The notes beneath the pieces are model-generated. The model searched no databases. It had not been told where the DNA came from and saw only the letters and a program-made list of their open reading frames with translations. A stretch of DNA of 64,000 nt. It comes from AC-32 sp038236705 (GTDB lineage: Bacteria; Actinomycetota; Thermoleophilia; Gaiellales; Gaiellaceae). The first letter of the stretch is position 1. Every line of letters begins with the position of its first letter. The DNA lies in assembly GCA_038236705.1 (NCBI GenBank), contig JBBRZN010000009.1, positions 1 through 64,000 of the forward strand. The letters are read 5' to 3'. The position numbers were made by a program, and so were the translations under genes. This document shows positions 41,753-50,398 of this stretch, one piece after another.

Positions 41753-43153
41753 CTAGAAATCCAGCGCCAGTGCCTTGTTTTCCGGCTTGTCCGTTACAGA
41801 CCAGAACTCGCGGTACGCCGCCAATTCCTCGTCAGTAAGTTCCAGGTCGCCGGCGGCGGCAACCATCGTGGTGTCCCACTGCCGGCCGGCATCGTCACGA
41901 GGCGTGAGAAGGACACCCACGGTCGTCAGACCCTCGACTTCGTCGATGAGCTGTTGAAGATCGTGATGCCTCAACTCCACCCATGCGGCGAACGCGTCCA
42001 GATGAGGAGGTGAAACCTTCGAAGCAACACCAAACGCCAAATGGGTGCCGCCGTCGTTACTGACGAGCCGTCGGAGACGCCACTGCGTCCCGTCAGCCGG
42101 AACGTTCGCGGCCTCCGCAAGCGCCTTTAAGAGGAACCGCCCGATTTCAGCACGCAGCCCGACCGGCAGACTGTCGAGTTCGGCGAGAACCTTTAGGCGC
42201 TGTTCCTCGCTCAGCTTTCCCTCGGCAGCTGGACTCAATGCGACGTCCTCGAAGATTGAACGTACGACTAGGTGCGCTTCCTCGTCATCAAATCCCACCG
42301 GCAGCATCGGAAGCAACGGCCCCGAATACTGCCGCCCCTGTCCGGCCAGCGCGGGATGGAGGTCGCCTGGGGTGGCCTGCTCATCAGCCATCGCCAAGTC
42401 GTAGTAACGGCTTGGCTCGTCTCCGAGAGCGTCAGGGCCCAAACCGACTCGCTCAAGGTAGCCCGCAACGGCATGAACAGACTTCAACTGGTCAAACAGA
42501 AATTCCCAGTCCCTTCGCAACAAGACAACTGAGGGTAATGCTGCGTTCGCCGGCACCTCAAAGTCGTCTGGCAGGCCTGCATGGTCGATTACCACAGCTG
42601 CGATCCACCGGAACTGGTTCCCGTCCACGTAGATCGTTCGTCCACGTTCGTTGGTCATATGTGCAGGGTGCCGCCGCAGAGAACGAACCGTCCCCTTCGC
42701 CTGAGCGAGTCCCTTCTCAATCTGCTTCTCGAGCCACCTTCTCTCTTTCGCCGGATCAGACGTTTCCGCCTCCCGAGTCTTGACCTGAATCACAACCCCA
42801 AGGCCACCAACGATGAGAATCCGGTCGCCGAGTTCCCTGGTTCCCGAGCCGACCTTGCGGATGGCAGCGTGGTAGACGAAGTCAGGCAGTCCCCAAAGAG
42901 ACGCCGCGTCCTGCGTTGCTTCCTCCGCCGCATACCCGCGCTCCAGACCGGGCCGCAGTGGCGAGGCGTCGGGAATCGATCTGATCAGCAGACCCTCTTC
43001 ACGATCAATCATCAACGTCAGAGCACTGCTTCGCTCCGCGCCGGCATCAGCGCCATCGCCGAACGTGGCCGGATTTCGATCAAGGCAGCACTTCTTGTAC
43101 TTCCTTCCGCTTCCACACGGACACGGAGCATTTCGTCCGACTCGCTTGGCCAT
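41753..43153 (-). CDS. SEC-C protein with possible PD-(D/E)XK (QxK) nuclease core
   Basis: 466 residues. The N-terminal SEC-C zinc knuckle (NAPCPCGSGRKYKKCCLDRN; Cys11, Cys13, Cys22, Cys23) resembles the C-terminus of SecA. A following core reads LGDRILIVGGLGVVIQVKTR with Asp110, Gln123 and Lys125, which matches the D-x12-QxK pattern of Mrr-like PD-(D/E)XK nucleases. The last ~300 residues are helical and unassigned. Lower G+C than its neighbours marks it as recent cargo. Its function is not known. Confidence 0.7.
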   Translation of the reverse strand: MAKRVGRNAPCPCGSGRKYKKCCLDRNPATFGDGADAGAERSSALTLMIDREEGLLIRSIPDASPLRPGLERGYAAEEATQDAASLWGLPDFVYHAAIRKVGSGTRELGDRILIVGGLGVVIQVKTREAETSDPAKERRWLEKQIEKGLAQAKGTVRSLRRHPAHMTNERGRTIYVDGNQFRWIAAVVIDHAGLPDDFEVPANAALPSVVLLRRDWEFLFDQLKSVHAVAGYLERVGLGPDALGDEPSRYYDLAMADEQATPGDLHPALAGQGRQYSGPLLPMLPVGFDDEEAHLVVRSIFEDVALSPAAEGKLSEEQRLKVLAELDSLPVGLRAEIGRFLLKALAEAANVPADGTQWRLRRLVSNDGGTHLAFGVASKVSPPHLDAFAAWVELRHHDLQQLIDEVEGLTTVGVLLTPRDDAGRQWDTTMVAAAGDLELTDEELAAYREFWSVTDKPENKALALDF

Positions 43154-43279
43154 CGCGCCAATGTAGCGTCAGCCTGAGACGGCTAAGCGTCTGCCGTTCG
43201 GCCTCGCGGCGGCGACTCGCATAGAGAGCCCTGTGCCGAATCTAACCTGGGGCTACAACCTCAACGCGGACCAATCAGA

Positions 43280-44224
43280 TCACCCCGACCGACCCCAGAG
43301 CGGCGTTTCGAGCGCCGCCTCCAACACTGCGCCAAGGTCAACTTCGACGGGTGCATAAAAGTCGTCCGCGATCACGTACCCATTGCTCCGAAGCTCCGCC
43401 CGCCGCTTGTAGTACGTCGACCGCGAGTAAGGGGCACCTGCTGAGAGAAGGAGAAGCGAGCCCATCATCCGTTCGGCGCGCCGCGTATCCAACTCGCCGG
43501 CGTGCACCCGCTCCGCTACATCCTTCGCGATTACAGGCAGTCCAGTCACCTTCACTCCTCTCGCCGATCGATACAGGGGTACGAATCTCTTATGGAACCG
43601 GCCTCGCACGTACTCCGCGTGAAACTCCTCACGGCCCGGGCGCTTGCCGCTCGCGGGTCGAAACTGATCCTCCAGCCGGATCAACTTCCACGCGTCTGCT
43701 GCGCCTGATTCGCGGCCCTTGTCGTACGCGCGTCCGAGCACTCTTCTGCCGTTTACGTGCACGAACGCGATTGAGTGAGCCGGCTTGCCGCGGACAACCG
43801 GATCACAGGTCGGAACGTCGAGCGCCGCGAGCCCTGCCAAGACAGCCTGACCCTCACTTCTAGTCATCCGCTGCGTCACCGTGGAGTCGAGTCGCGCGAG
43901 TCCGGCGAACGCGGTCGGGACGTGGCCCCACTCTCGCAGGTCTTGAAGTACCTCCTGATAGGCCGACTCCAGGCCCCACGGCTCAGCAAGCCCGTCGCAT
44001 GAGGGATGGCCTTCCAGCGCGAGCACGCTATGACCCGCGAACCATTGCGCCTTGTAGCGCCCTACATCAAAGATCGGGCGTTCCGGAGGCGTGTCGAGCG
44101 TAGTGCGAAACAGCAACCGCCAGGTATCGACGCCCGCTTCCGTAACCCGGGGAGTCTCTGGTTGGAGACTAGGTCGGGTGCTACTAGACCCGACCTGTCG
44201 GTCCGCATCCGTCGCGACGGTCAC
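43280..44224 (-). CDS. replication-initiator-like (Rep) protein
   Basis: 314 residues. GVDTWRLLFRTTLDTPPERP, AGLARLDSTVTQRMTRSEGQ and RVLGRAYDKGRESGAADAWK resemble phage/plasmid replication-initiation proteins of the type with an HUH- or RepX-like fold; a clear HUH was not seen. GTG 44224 overlaps the upstream zinc-protein TGA (GTGA). Placement beside Xis and Int suggests it initiates element replication after excision. Confidence 0.55.
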   Translation of the reverse strand: MTVATDADRQVGSSSTRPSLQPETPRVTEAGVDTWRLLFRTTLDTPPERPIFDVGRYKAQWFAGHSVLALEGHPSCDGLAEPWGLESAYQEVLQDLREWGHVPTAFAGLARLDSTVTQRMTRSEGQAVLAGLAALDVPTCDPVVRGKPAHSIAFVHVNGRRVLGRAYDKGRESGAADAWKLIRLEDQFRPASGKRPGREEFHAEYVRGRFHKRFVPLYRSARGVKVTGLPVIAKDVAERVHAGELDTRRAERMMGSLLLLSAGAPYSRSTYYKRRAELRSNGYVIADDFYAPVEVDLGAVLEAALETPLWGRSG

Positions 44225-44508
44225 GCGCCTGCCCTCTCCGTCGCAGGTGTCGCCGGCCCGTCGGCGTCCGTCAACCCGCTGCGCGGGTTCCCCTCGCCTT
44301 GCTCGGTGACAGACCCCGCCGCGCCGGCAAAGGCGCGACTACGAGGGCAGCCGCCTTCCCAGCAGCGAGAGCAGAACCGGCGAGGACGGGCTGGGTCGTA
44401 CGGCTCCAGACGCAGATAGCGCGCAGGTACTGATCCAATCGCGTCGCACGAGCGGTCGACATGAGCCACACCCGAACGTCGGTTGATGTACAGCAACAGC
44501 CGGGTCAC
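44221..44508 (-). CDS. small zinc-binding protein at the element edge
   Basis: 95 residues. GVAHVDRSCDAIGSVPARYL then PRRFCSRCWEGG gives a H-x3-C ... C-x2-C zinc-knuckle pattern common in small element proteins. The C-terminus is arginine/glycine-rich. It overlaps the Rep gene by 4 bp and is the first gene inside the ssrA att site. It may be an operon regulator; unproven. Confidence 0.5.
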   Translation of the reverse strand: MTRLLLYINRRSGVAHVDRSCDAIGSVPARYLRLEPYDPARPRRFCSRCWEGGCPRSRAFAGAAGSVTEQGEGNPRSGLTDADGPATPATERAGA

Positions 44509-44684
44509 GTCGCCCCCTTGGGTCGCATGCGACCCAAACGGGCGCGCCGTGCCACCCAGCTGCTACCCACACACCAGACGCCTTCCGCAAACGGCCCACT
44601 TTTCGTTCGCAGTCGTTCGCAGGTCTGCGCAGATCTTTCGCCTGCAAGGGGCGCGTTTCCGCACCCCTTCGCAGCTTTCCTACC

Positions 44685-44700
44685 GAGTGGAGGCGGCGGG
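44685..44700. other. att core, right end at the ssrA terminus
   Basis: 16-bp direct repeat with 39330-39345, containing the last 13 bases of ssrA read on the minus strand plus three flanking bases. Integration here restores the ssrA 3' end. Confidence 0.8.
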
Positions 44701-45053
44701 AATCGAACCCGCGTCCGCAATCGCACCGGTCAGAGCCTCTACAAGCTTAGGCTGCCGTTTGGTTTCGCCCGCCGGCCGGTTGGCAACCGACCTACCGGCG
44801 GACTAGCCATCCTTTAGCGTCGCGCCTCGGGCGATTGGCTCTCCCTTGGCGCCGAGCCCGTTTTCTGACGCCGCTACCCGGAACCACGGGCCGAGTTCGG
44901 AGCGACGCGCTCAGCTACTGATTAAGCAGCGAGAGCGAGTGCGGGTGTGTTCTTCGCACTTGCGTTGTGTCCCGGTTGTTTTACGAGGCCGACCGGGGAC
45001 CTCGGCTTGCAGCTCTGCCGGAGAACCGACCACGTCGAAGCCAGGTCGCCCCC
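44688..45053 (-). ncRNA. ssrA: transfer-messenger RNA
   Basis: 366 nt. The 5' end GGGGGCGACC with TGGCTTCGACGTGG and the 3' TLD end GGGTTCGATTCCCGCCGCCT plus CCA-like terminus pair as an acceptor (GGGGGCG/CGCCTCC). A tag reading frame begins GCA AGT GCG AAG AAC (first codon 44963) and reads ASAKNTPALALAA before TAA at 44922-44924, the expected -ALAA degradation tag. It rescues stalled ribosomes together with SmpB encoded at 47275-47730. The 3' end is the integration target of the element to its left. Confidence 0.95.
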
Positions 45054-45069
45054 GTATGTCACTCCCTGA

Positions 45070-45075
45070 ATTGTA
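45070..45075 (-). promoter_or_regulatory. ssrA -10 element
   Basis: TACAAT on the minus strand, ~17 bp ahead of the mature tmRNA 5' end. The -35 region is poorly conserved (CGGGCA-like at a 17-bp spacing), so the call rests on the -10 and its position. Confidence 0.5.
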
Positions 45076-45241
45076 GCCGTCCGAAGCCGCATTGCCCGTG
45101 AGCGACCACATCGGCCGTCGGCAGCTCGAAAACGAAGACCGAGCCTTCTCCCCGTTCGACTCCACCCAGATGCGACCGCCCATGCGGGCTCCGGCCCGCG
45201 CGGCTCACAACCCTCTCGGTTCGGCCGGGTACGCTCGGCTC

Positions 45242-46150
45242 GTGGAGATCCGCCCGATCCGGGATGAGAGCGACCTCGAGCAGGTCGTGGGCATCTACAA
45301 CCTCGTCTACTCAGACGACCCGATCAGCGTCGAGAACTTCGTCTCGTGGGGCCGGCAGGCGCGTGAGCGGATCGACCTGGCCGCAGACGCAGGCGACGGC
45401 AGGATCGTGGGCGGTGGGCGCGCCTTCCTGGACTCGCACCGCCCAAACCCGTGGGTGAACATCTACGTCCGGACCGAGGAACGGAGGCAGGGCGTGGCTA
45501 CGGCCCTCTTCGCCGAGGCCTCGCGCTGGGCGGAATCGAAGGGCCACAGCTCGTTCGAAGCCTGGGTACGGGCAGATGCCGCCGGCGGCATCGCATTCGC
45601 AAGCGGGCTCGGCTTCGAGGAAACCGGACGCGAGCACGCGCTCACGCTCGACCTGACGGCCATCGATGCGCCGGCGGTCGAGGTCCCGGCCGGGATCGAG
45701 CTCACGACCTGGGCGGAGCGGCCCGAACTGGCGCAAGGCTTGCACGAGGTCTACGTCGAGGCGGTGGTGGACGTGCCCGGCGAGGAGGACGCCGGGGGCG
45801 AGCCCTTCGAGGAGTGGCTCCGGAAGGACATGCAGTCGGCGGGCGACCGGGCCGACGCAACCTTCGTCGCGCTGGCGGGCGACGAGGTCGTCGGCTACGC
45901 CAAGCTCGCGTTCAGCGGAGCGCAGCCGACGACCGCACACCACGACCTGACCGGAGTCAAGCGCGCCTGGCGCGGCCGCGGCATCGCGACCACGCTCAAG
46001 GCGATGCAGATCCGCTGGGCGAAGGAGAACGGCTACGAAGAGCTGCGAACGCGAAACGAGGAGCGCAACGCGCCGATCAAGAAGCTGAACGATCGCTTCG
46101 GCTACCGGCCCTCCGTGGGCCGCATCAACCTGCGAGGGCCCGTGGCGTGA
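45242..46150 (+). CDS. tandem-domain GNAT acetyltransferase
   Basis: 302 residues from GTG 45242. The N-terminal GNAT domain contains TEERRQGVATALFAEASRWA and GGIAFASGLGFEETGREHAL; a second, weaker GNAT-like domain holds VVGYAKLAFSGAQPTTAHHD and RAWRGRGIATTLKAMQIRWA, ERNAPIKKLNDRFGYRPS. Both acetyl-CoA loops are recognisable, typical of two-domain acyltransferases. Its TGA overlaps the next start as GTGA (46147-46150). Confidence 0.85.
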   Translation: MEIRPIRDESDLEQVVGIYNLVYSDDPISVENFVSWGRQARERIDLAADAGDGRIVGGGRAFLDSHRPNPWVNIYVRTEERRQGVATALFAEASRWAESKGHSSFEAWVRADAAGGIAFASGLGFEETGREHALTLDLTAIDAPAVEVPAGIELTTWAERPELAQGLHEVYVEAVVDVPGEEDAGGEPFEEWLRKDMQSAGDRADATFVALAGDEVVGYAKLAFSGAQPTTAHHDLTGVKRAWRGRGIATTLKAMQIRWAKENGYEELRTRNEERNAPIKKLNDRFGYRPSVGRINLRGPVA

Positions 46151-47294
46151 GCACGCCTCGGACGCAGTACGCATCGAGCAGCGGCATCGACATCGCCTAC
46201 CAGGTGCTCGGCGGGGCCCGCTCGACCTGATCTGGGTCGCCGGCGCGATCACGCACCTCGACATCCTCTGGGAGCATCCGGGCTATCGCCGCTTCTACGA
46301 GCAGCTCGCCTCGTTCTCGCGCGTGATCCTCTTCGACAAGCGCGGGATGGGGCTCTCGGAGCACACACGGATCGGAACGCTCGAGGAGCGCATGGACGAC
46401 GTGCGGGCGGTGCTCGACGCGGTCGGCTCCGAGCGCGCAGTGCTCGCGGGCTCCTCCGAGGGTGGCCCGATGTCGATGCTCTTTGCGGCCTCGTACCCCG
46501 AACGCACGCAGGCGCTCATCCTGGCGGGTGCCGAGGTCAAGGAGGAGACCACGGACGACTGGCCCTGGGGCGAGGCGACCCGCGAGGAGTTCGACGAGGC
46601 GATGGCCGGGGTCTACGACCGCTGGGGCAAGGGCCTGGGTGCGCTGCGTTCTTCCCGGACGACCCCGATCCGGAAGCGTCGAAGGCCTGGTTCGGCCGGC
46701 TCCAGACCGCCGCGATGACGCCGCGCGACGCGATTGCGTTCATGAGCATGGGCATGGAGATCGACGTGCGCGACGTGGTCCCGGCGGTGCGGGTGCCGAC
46801 GCTCGTCATCCATCGGACGGACGATCCGATCTGTCACGTCGAAAACGGGCGCTTCCTGGCCGCCAGCATCCCCGGCGCGCGCTACGTGGAGCTACCCGGG
46901 GACAACCACGTGCCATGGTCCGGCGAACCGACACGGACGTCGTCGACGAGATCCGCGAGCTCCTGACCGGTGTGCGCGAGGCGCCCGAGCCGGACCGCGT
47001 GTTGGCGACGGTCCTCTTCACCGACATCGTCGGCTCGACCGAGCGCGCGCACGAACTCGGGGACCGCCGCTGGCGCGAGCTGCTGGAGGCGCATCACACG
47101 GCGGTTCAGCGGCAGCTCGAGCGCTTCCGCGGCCGGGAGCTCGACACCGCCGGCGACGGGTTCCTCGCCAGCTTCGACGGGCCGGCGCGCGCGATCCGCT
47201 GCGCCCGCGCGGCGTTCGAGGACCGCGACCAGGCCGAGTTGAAGGCGTGCCCGGCGAGTGGCGCTTGTTTGCTGTCAGCGGCGCCGGCTCTTGA
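46147..47294 (+). pseudogene. decayed alpha/beta-hydrolase-adenylate cyclase paralogue
   Basis: Homologous in layout to 34274-35602. From GTG 46147: frame 1 reads TPRTQYASSSGIDIAYQVLG, breaks at GGGG 46213-46216, then continues LIWVAGAITHLDILWEHPGY and VILFDKRGMGLSEHTR with elbow LAGSSEGGPMSMLFA. Frames shift again near 46645 and 46920. The cyclase remnant ATVLFTDIVGSTERAHELGD, DTAGDGFLASFDGPARAI runs straight into FEDRDQAELK; the ~60 residues with the second metal region are deleted. The tail GVPGEWRLFAVSGAGS appears in yet another frame. It cannot make a working cyclase. Confidence 0.85.
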
Positions 47295-47730
47295 GCTCGC
47301 GCTCGATCCGGCGCTTGGTTTCCCGTTCGGCGATGTCTCGGCGCTTGTCGCGGCCTTCCTTGCCGCGCGCGACGGCGAGCTCGACCTTCGCGCGCCCGTT
47401 CTTGAAGTAGAGGCGGGTCGGCACGAGGGTCAGTCCCTTCTCCGCGGTCTGCGAGGCCAGCTTGTCGATCTGGCGACGGTGCAGCAGGAGCTTGCGGTCG
47501 CGGTCGGGCTCGTGCGGCTCGACGGAGGCCTGCTCGTAGGGCGGGATGTGCAGCCCGACGAGCCAGAGCTCGCCGCCCCGCGTGTCCGCGTAGGCACGCT
47601 GCAGGATCGCGTGCCCCTGGCGAAGCGACTTGACCTCGCTGCCGGTCAGCACGATCCCCGCCTCGACGCGCTCGAGCAGGTTGTAGTCGTGGCGTGCGCG
47701 GCGGTTGTCCGCGATCAGCTTCTCGGCCAT
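47275..47730 (-). CDS. smpB: SsrA-binding protein
   Basis: 151 residues. RRARHDYNLLERVEAGIVLT, EVKSLRQGHAILQRAYADTR and the basic C-terminus KRRIERELKSRRR are the SmpB signatures: an OB-fold that binds tmRNA with a C-terminal tail entering the ribosome decoding site. It lies about 2.2 kb from ssrA and overlaps the pseudogene 3' end by 20 bp. Confidence 0.95.
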   Translation of the reverse strand: MAEKLIADNRRARHDYNLLERVEAGIVLTGSEVKSLRQGHAILQRAYADTRGGELWLVGLHIPPYEQASVEPHEPDRDRKLLLHRRQIDKLASQTAEKGLTLVPTRLYFKNGRAKVELAVARGKEGRDKRRDIAERETKRRIERELKSRRR

Positions 47731-47751
47731 GAATGCGATTGTAGGAGCCCC

Positions 47752-49512
47752 CTAGCGGCGAACGCGAGGGCGCTTGCCGGCAGGCCGAGGAGACCTTGAC
47801 GATTCCGGGTTGCCCGCCGGCGCCAGCTCGACCTTGCCCTCGGCGCGGCGGATGTCCTGGACGCGCACCTCGATCCGGTCGCCGAGACGATACGTGCGCC
47901 CGCCGCGCCGGCCGACGAGCGCCGTCGCGAGCTCGTTCAGCTCGAAGTAGTCGCCCGGAAGCCGCCGCGCGGGCACGTAGCCCTCGAAGACCTCGCCGAA
48001 GCGGGCGAAGAGGCCGGACACGATCACGCCCGTGATCTCGCCGTCGAAGGCCGCCTCCCAACCGAGCTCGAAGAGACGCTTCTCGAGCAACCAGGCGAGG
48101 CAGATCTCGTCGGCCTGATACTCGAGCTGCGAGGCGTGGCGCTCCCGCACCGACGCGTGCTCGGCGACCTCGGGAAGATCCTCCGGCAGGGGCTCGTCCG
48201 AGACGCCGAGCTCGCGAAGGAGCGCGCGGTGCACGACGAGGTCCGGGTAGCGGCGGATCGGCGAGGTGAAGTGGCCGTAGGCGGTGCTGGCGAGACCCAT
48301 GTGGCCGAGGTTCCGCGGGTCGTAGCGCGCCTGCTTCAGAGCCTGGAGCACGAGCGGCGGGAACGCGTCCCGGCCGCGGCCGCTGCGCTTGACGTATCCC
48401 GTGACCGCCTCGCTGGCCGCCCCGGCGACCGCGGCTGCGTCCGTGGAGCTCATCTGCTTGGGCGCGGGCGGCGTCGGCACCCCGAGGTCGGCCAGGCGGG
48501 CGAGCATGAGCTGCACCGACTGCGGATCCGGCGGCTCGTGGACACGGTAGAGGGCGTCGCGGCGGCGGCCGGCCAGCAGGCCTGCGACGAGCTCGTTCGC
48601 CAGGATCATCAACTCCTCGACGAGCATGTGCGCGTGCGGCTCGCTCTCGCGCCAGGCGTGCTCCACCCCGCCCTTGCCGTCGAAGGCGAAGACCACCTCC
48701 CCGCTCTCGATCCGCAACGCGCCGCGGGCGAAGCGCCGGTCACGCAGGGCGGTGGCGAGCCGCTCGGCCCTTTGCAGCGCCTCGGTCAGCTCGGCGTCGG
48801 CCTGCTCGCGGCCGCGCAGGATCGCCTGGGCGCGCGAATAAGTGAGCCGCTCGCGGCTGCGGATCACCGAGCGGTAGAACTTCGGCGCGCCGGCCGGAAG
48901 CCCGCCCTTCAGGGGCACCTCGACGGTGAGGCAGAGGCGGTCGGTGTTCGGCCGCAGCGAGCAGAGCTCCTCCGAGAGCTCCGGCGGCAGCATCGGCGAG
49001 ACGAGACCCGGCATGTAGACGGAGAACGCCCGCTCCTGGGCGCCGCGGTCGAGCGGCGAGCCGGCCGGGACGAAGTACGAGACGTCGGCGATGTGCACGT
49101 ACGCGCGGTCCTCGGTGATCGTGAGCGCGTCGTCGAAGTCCTTGGCCGTCTCGGGGTCGATCGTGAACGCGAGCTGATCGCGCAGGTCAACGCGGCCTTC
49201 CGTGCTGATCGCCGGGGGATCGTAGGGCTCGAAGCCGCGCAGCTCGCCCTCTTGCACCAGCAGGCCTTCGAGGACGACCTCGATCCTGTCGGCAGGCCCG
49301 AGCACGCGCTCGACCCTCGCCCGCCCACGGCCCTTGTGCACCACGGCGAGGTCGCCAGGCTTTGTCTCGCCGAGCCCTTTTCGGTCGAGCGGGAGCGGCG
49401 TCCCGGGGACGAAGTACGGCTCCCCGACGAGGTTCTTGCCTCGCCGAGCTACCTCGACTACTACCGGCTCAGACCTGGAGGAAACGCCGGATTGTAAGCC
49501 CGGAGCCAGCAA
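47752..49512 (-). CDS. rnr: ribonuclease R/RNB-family exoribonuclease, N-terminally short
   Basis: 586 residues from TTG 49512, overlapping ftsX by 44 bp. The RNB catalytic block reads TIDPETAKDFDDALTITEDR, followed by HIADVSYFVPAGSPLDRGAQ and HFTSPIRRYPDLVVHRALLR, and the C-terminal S1 domain ITGVIVSGLFARFGEVFEGY. The N-terminus lacks most cold-shock/HTH segments of E. coli RNase R. It degrades structured RNA 3' to 5', and in the tmRNA pathway removes nonstop mRNA, which fits its place beside smpB. Confidence 0.9.
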   Translation of the reverse strand: MLAPGLQSGVSSRSEPVVVEVARRGKNLVGEPYFVPGTPLPLDRKGLGETKPGDLAVVHKGRGRARVERVLGPADRIEVVLEGLLVQEGELRGFEPYDPPAISTEGRVDLRDQLAFTIDPETAKDFDDALTITEDRAYVHIADVSYFVPAGSPLDRGAQERAFSVYMPGLVSPMLPPELSEELCSLRPNTDRLCLTVEVPLKGGLPAGAPKFYRSVIRSRERLTYSRAQAILRGREQADAELTEALQRAERLATALRDRRFARGALRIESGEVVFAFDGKGGVEHAWRESEPHAHMLVEELMILANELVAGLLAGRRRDALYRVHEPPDPQSVQLMLARLADLGVPTPPAPKQMSSTDAAAVAGAASEAVTGYVKRSGRGRDAFPPLVLQALKQARYDPRNLGHMGLASTAYGHFTSPIRRYPDLVVHRALLRELGVSDEPLPEDLPEVAEHASVRERHASQLEYQADEICLAWLLEKRLFELGWEAAFDGEITGVIVSGLFARFGEVFEGYVPARRLPGDYFELNELATALVGRRGGRTYRLGDRIEVRVQDIRRAEGKVELAPAGNPESSRSPRPAGKRPRVRR

Positions 49513-50398
49513 CGCCGAGAGCTAGGCCCGCGCCAAGGACGATCAACACGTGCAGGCCGAAGGGCCAAGCGTGGACGTCGGAGGCGCTCGTCAGGTGGAT
49601 CAACGGCATGAACAGGGTGCGCCCGAGCAGGAGCAGGATGATCGCCCCGACCGCCCCCCCGAGGCCGCAGAGCAGGCCCTCGATCATGAACGGCCCCCGG
49701 ACGAACCAGTTGGTCGCGCCGACCAGCTTCATCACCTCGATCTCGCGGCGCCGCGAGAAGATCGAGAGACGGATCGTGTTGGCCACGAGCAGCGTCGAGG
49801 AGACCATCAGCACGATGAACGCGATCAGCACGATCACCCAGAGGTAGTTCGCGACCGATAGGACGCGGTGCGTGATCTGGTTGCACTGCTCGCCGAGGGC
49901 CGTGTTGGAGGACTTGGAACCCGGCGGCGGCGGACAGATCTTCTCGACTCCCGCGAGCGGCGGGGTGTTCGCGAGCGCGGCGAGCTTGTCGACGTCTTCG
50001 CCGCGCTTGGGAATCACTTCGAACTCGGCGGGGAAGGGGTTCGACGTGAGGCCCCTCGTCATCGCCGGGTTCTTCTTGTGCATGATCCGGAGCGCGTCTT
50101 CCTTCGAGATGTAGCGGACGGTCTTGACCCCCGGTAGCGAAATCAAGCGGACGCGGGCATCGTTGACCTGCTTCGTCGTGGCCTCCTGCTCGCACCTCAA
50201 CGGGGCGCAGAGGAAGACCTTGACGAGCAGCTGCCCTTTGTAGTGGTTGCCGAGCGAGAGCGCCCAGCTGCCGAGGCCGACGACCAGGCCGAGCATGAAC
50301 ATCCCGATCAGCACGGTGGTCGTCGCGGCGAAGGTCGTGGAGATGTTCGCGCCCAGCGAGCGCACCGCCTCGGCGACGATCAGGCGGAAGCGGCTCAT
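49469..50398 (-). CDS. ftsX: cell division ABC transporter permease FtsX
   Basis: 309 residues from ATG 50398, overlapping the FtsE stop (ATGA). An N-terminal membrane segment (TTVLIGMFMLGLVVGLGSWA) and a large extracytoplasmic loop are followed by three C-terminal helices, with RREIEVMKLVGATNWFVRGP as the conserved cytoplasmic motif. FtsEX couples septum formation to activation of peptidoglycan hydrolases. Confidence 0.93.
   Translation of the reverse strand: MSRFRLIVAEAVRSLGANISTTFAATTTVLIGMFMLGLVVGLGSWALSLGNHYKGQLLVKVFLCAPLRCEQEATTKQVNDARVRLISLPGVKTVRYISKEDALRIMHKKNPAMTRGLTSNPFPAEFEVIPKRGEDVDKLAALANTPPLAGVEKICPPPPGSKSSNTALGEQCNQITHRVLSVANYLWVIVLIAFIVLMVSSTLLVANTIRLSIFSRRREIEVMKLVGATNWFVRGPFMIEGLLCGLGGAVGAIILLLLGRTLFMPLIHLTSASDVHAWPFGLHVLIVLGAGLALGVAGSGLTIRRFLQV

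Larger units (their letters stand above)
39330..44700. mobile_element. 5.4-kb integrative element in the ssrA 3' end
   Basis: Bounded by 16-bp direct repeats (39330-39345 and 44685-44700) that equal the ssrA terminus. All its genes are on the minus strand with mostly 4-bp overlaps: a small zinc protein, Rep-like protein, SEC-C protein, an unknown protein, Xis, integrase and a kinase. There are no obvious transfer, capsid or partition genes, so mobilisation probably depends on another element. Confidence 0.8.

Noticed and set aside
44505..44726. Short open frame across the ssrA 3' end
   Set aside because: It overlaps the tmRNA T-arm and has no family similarity.
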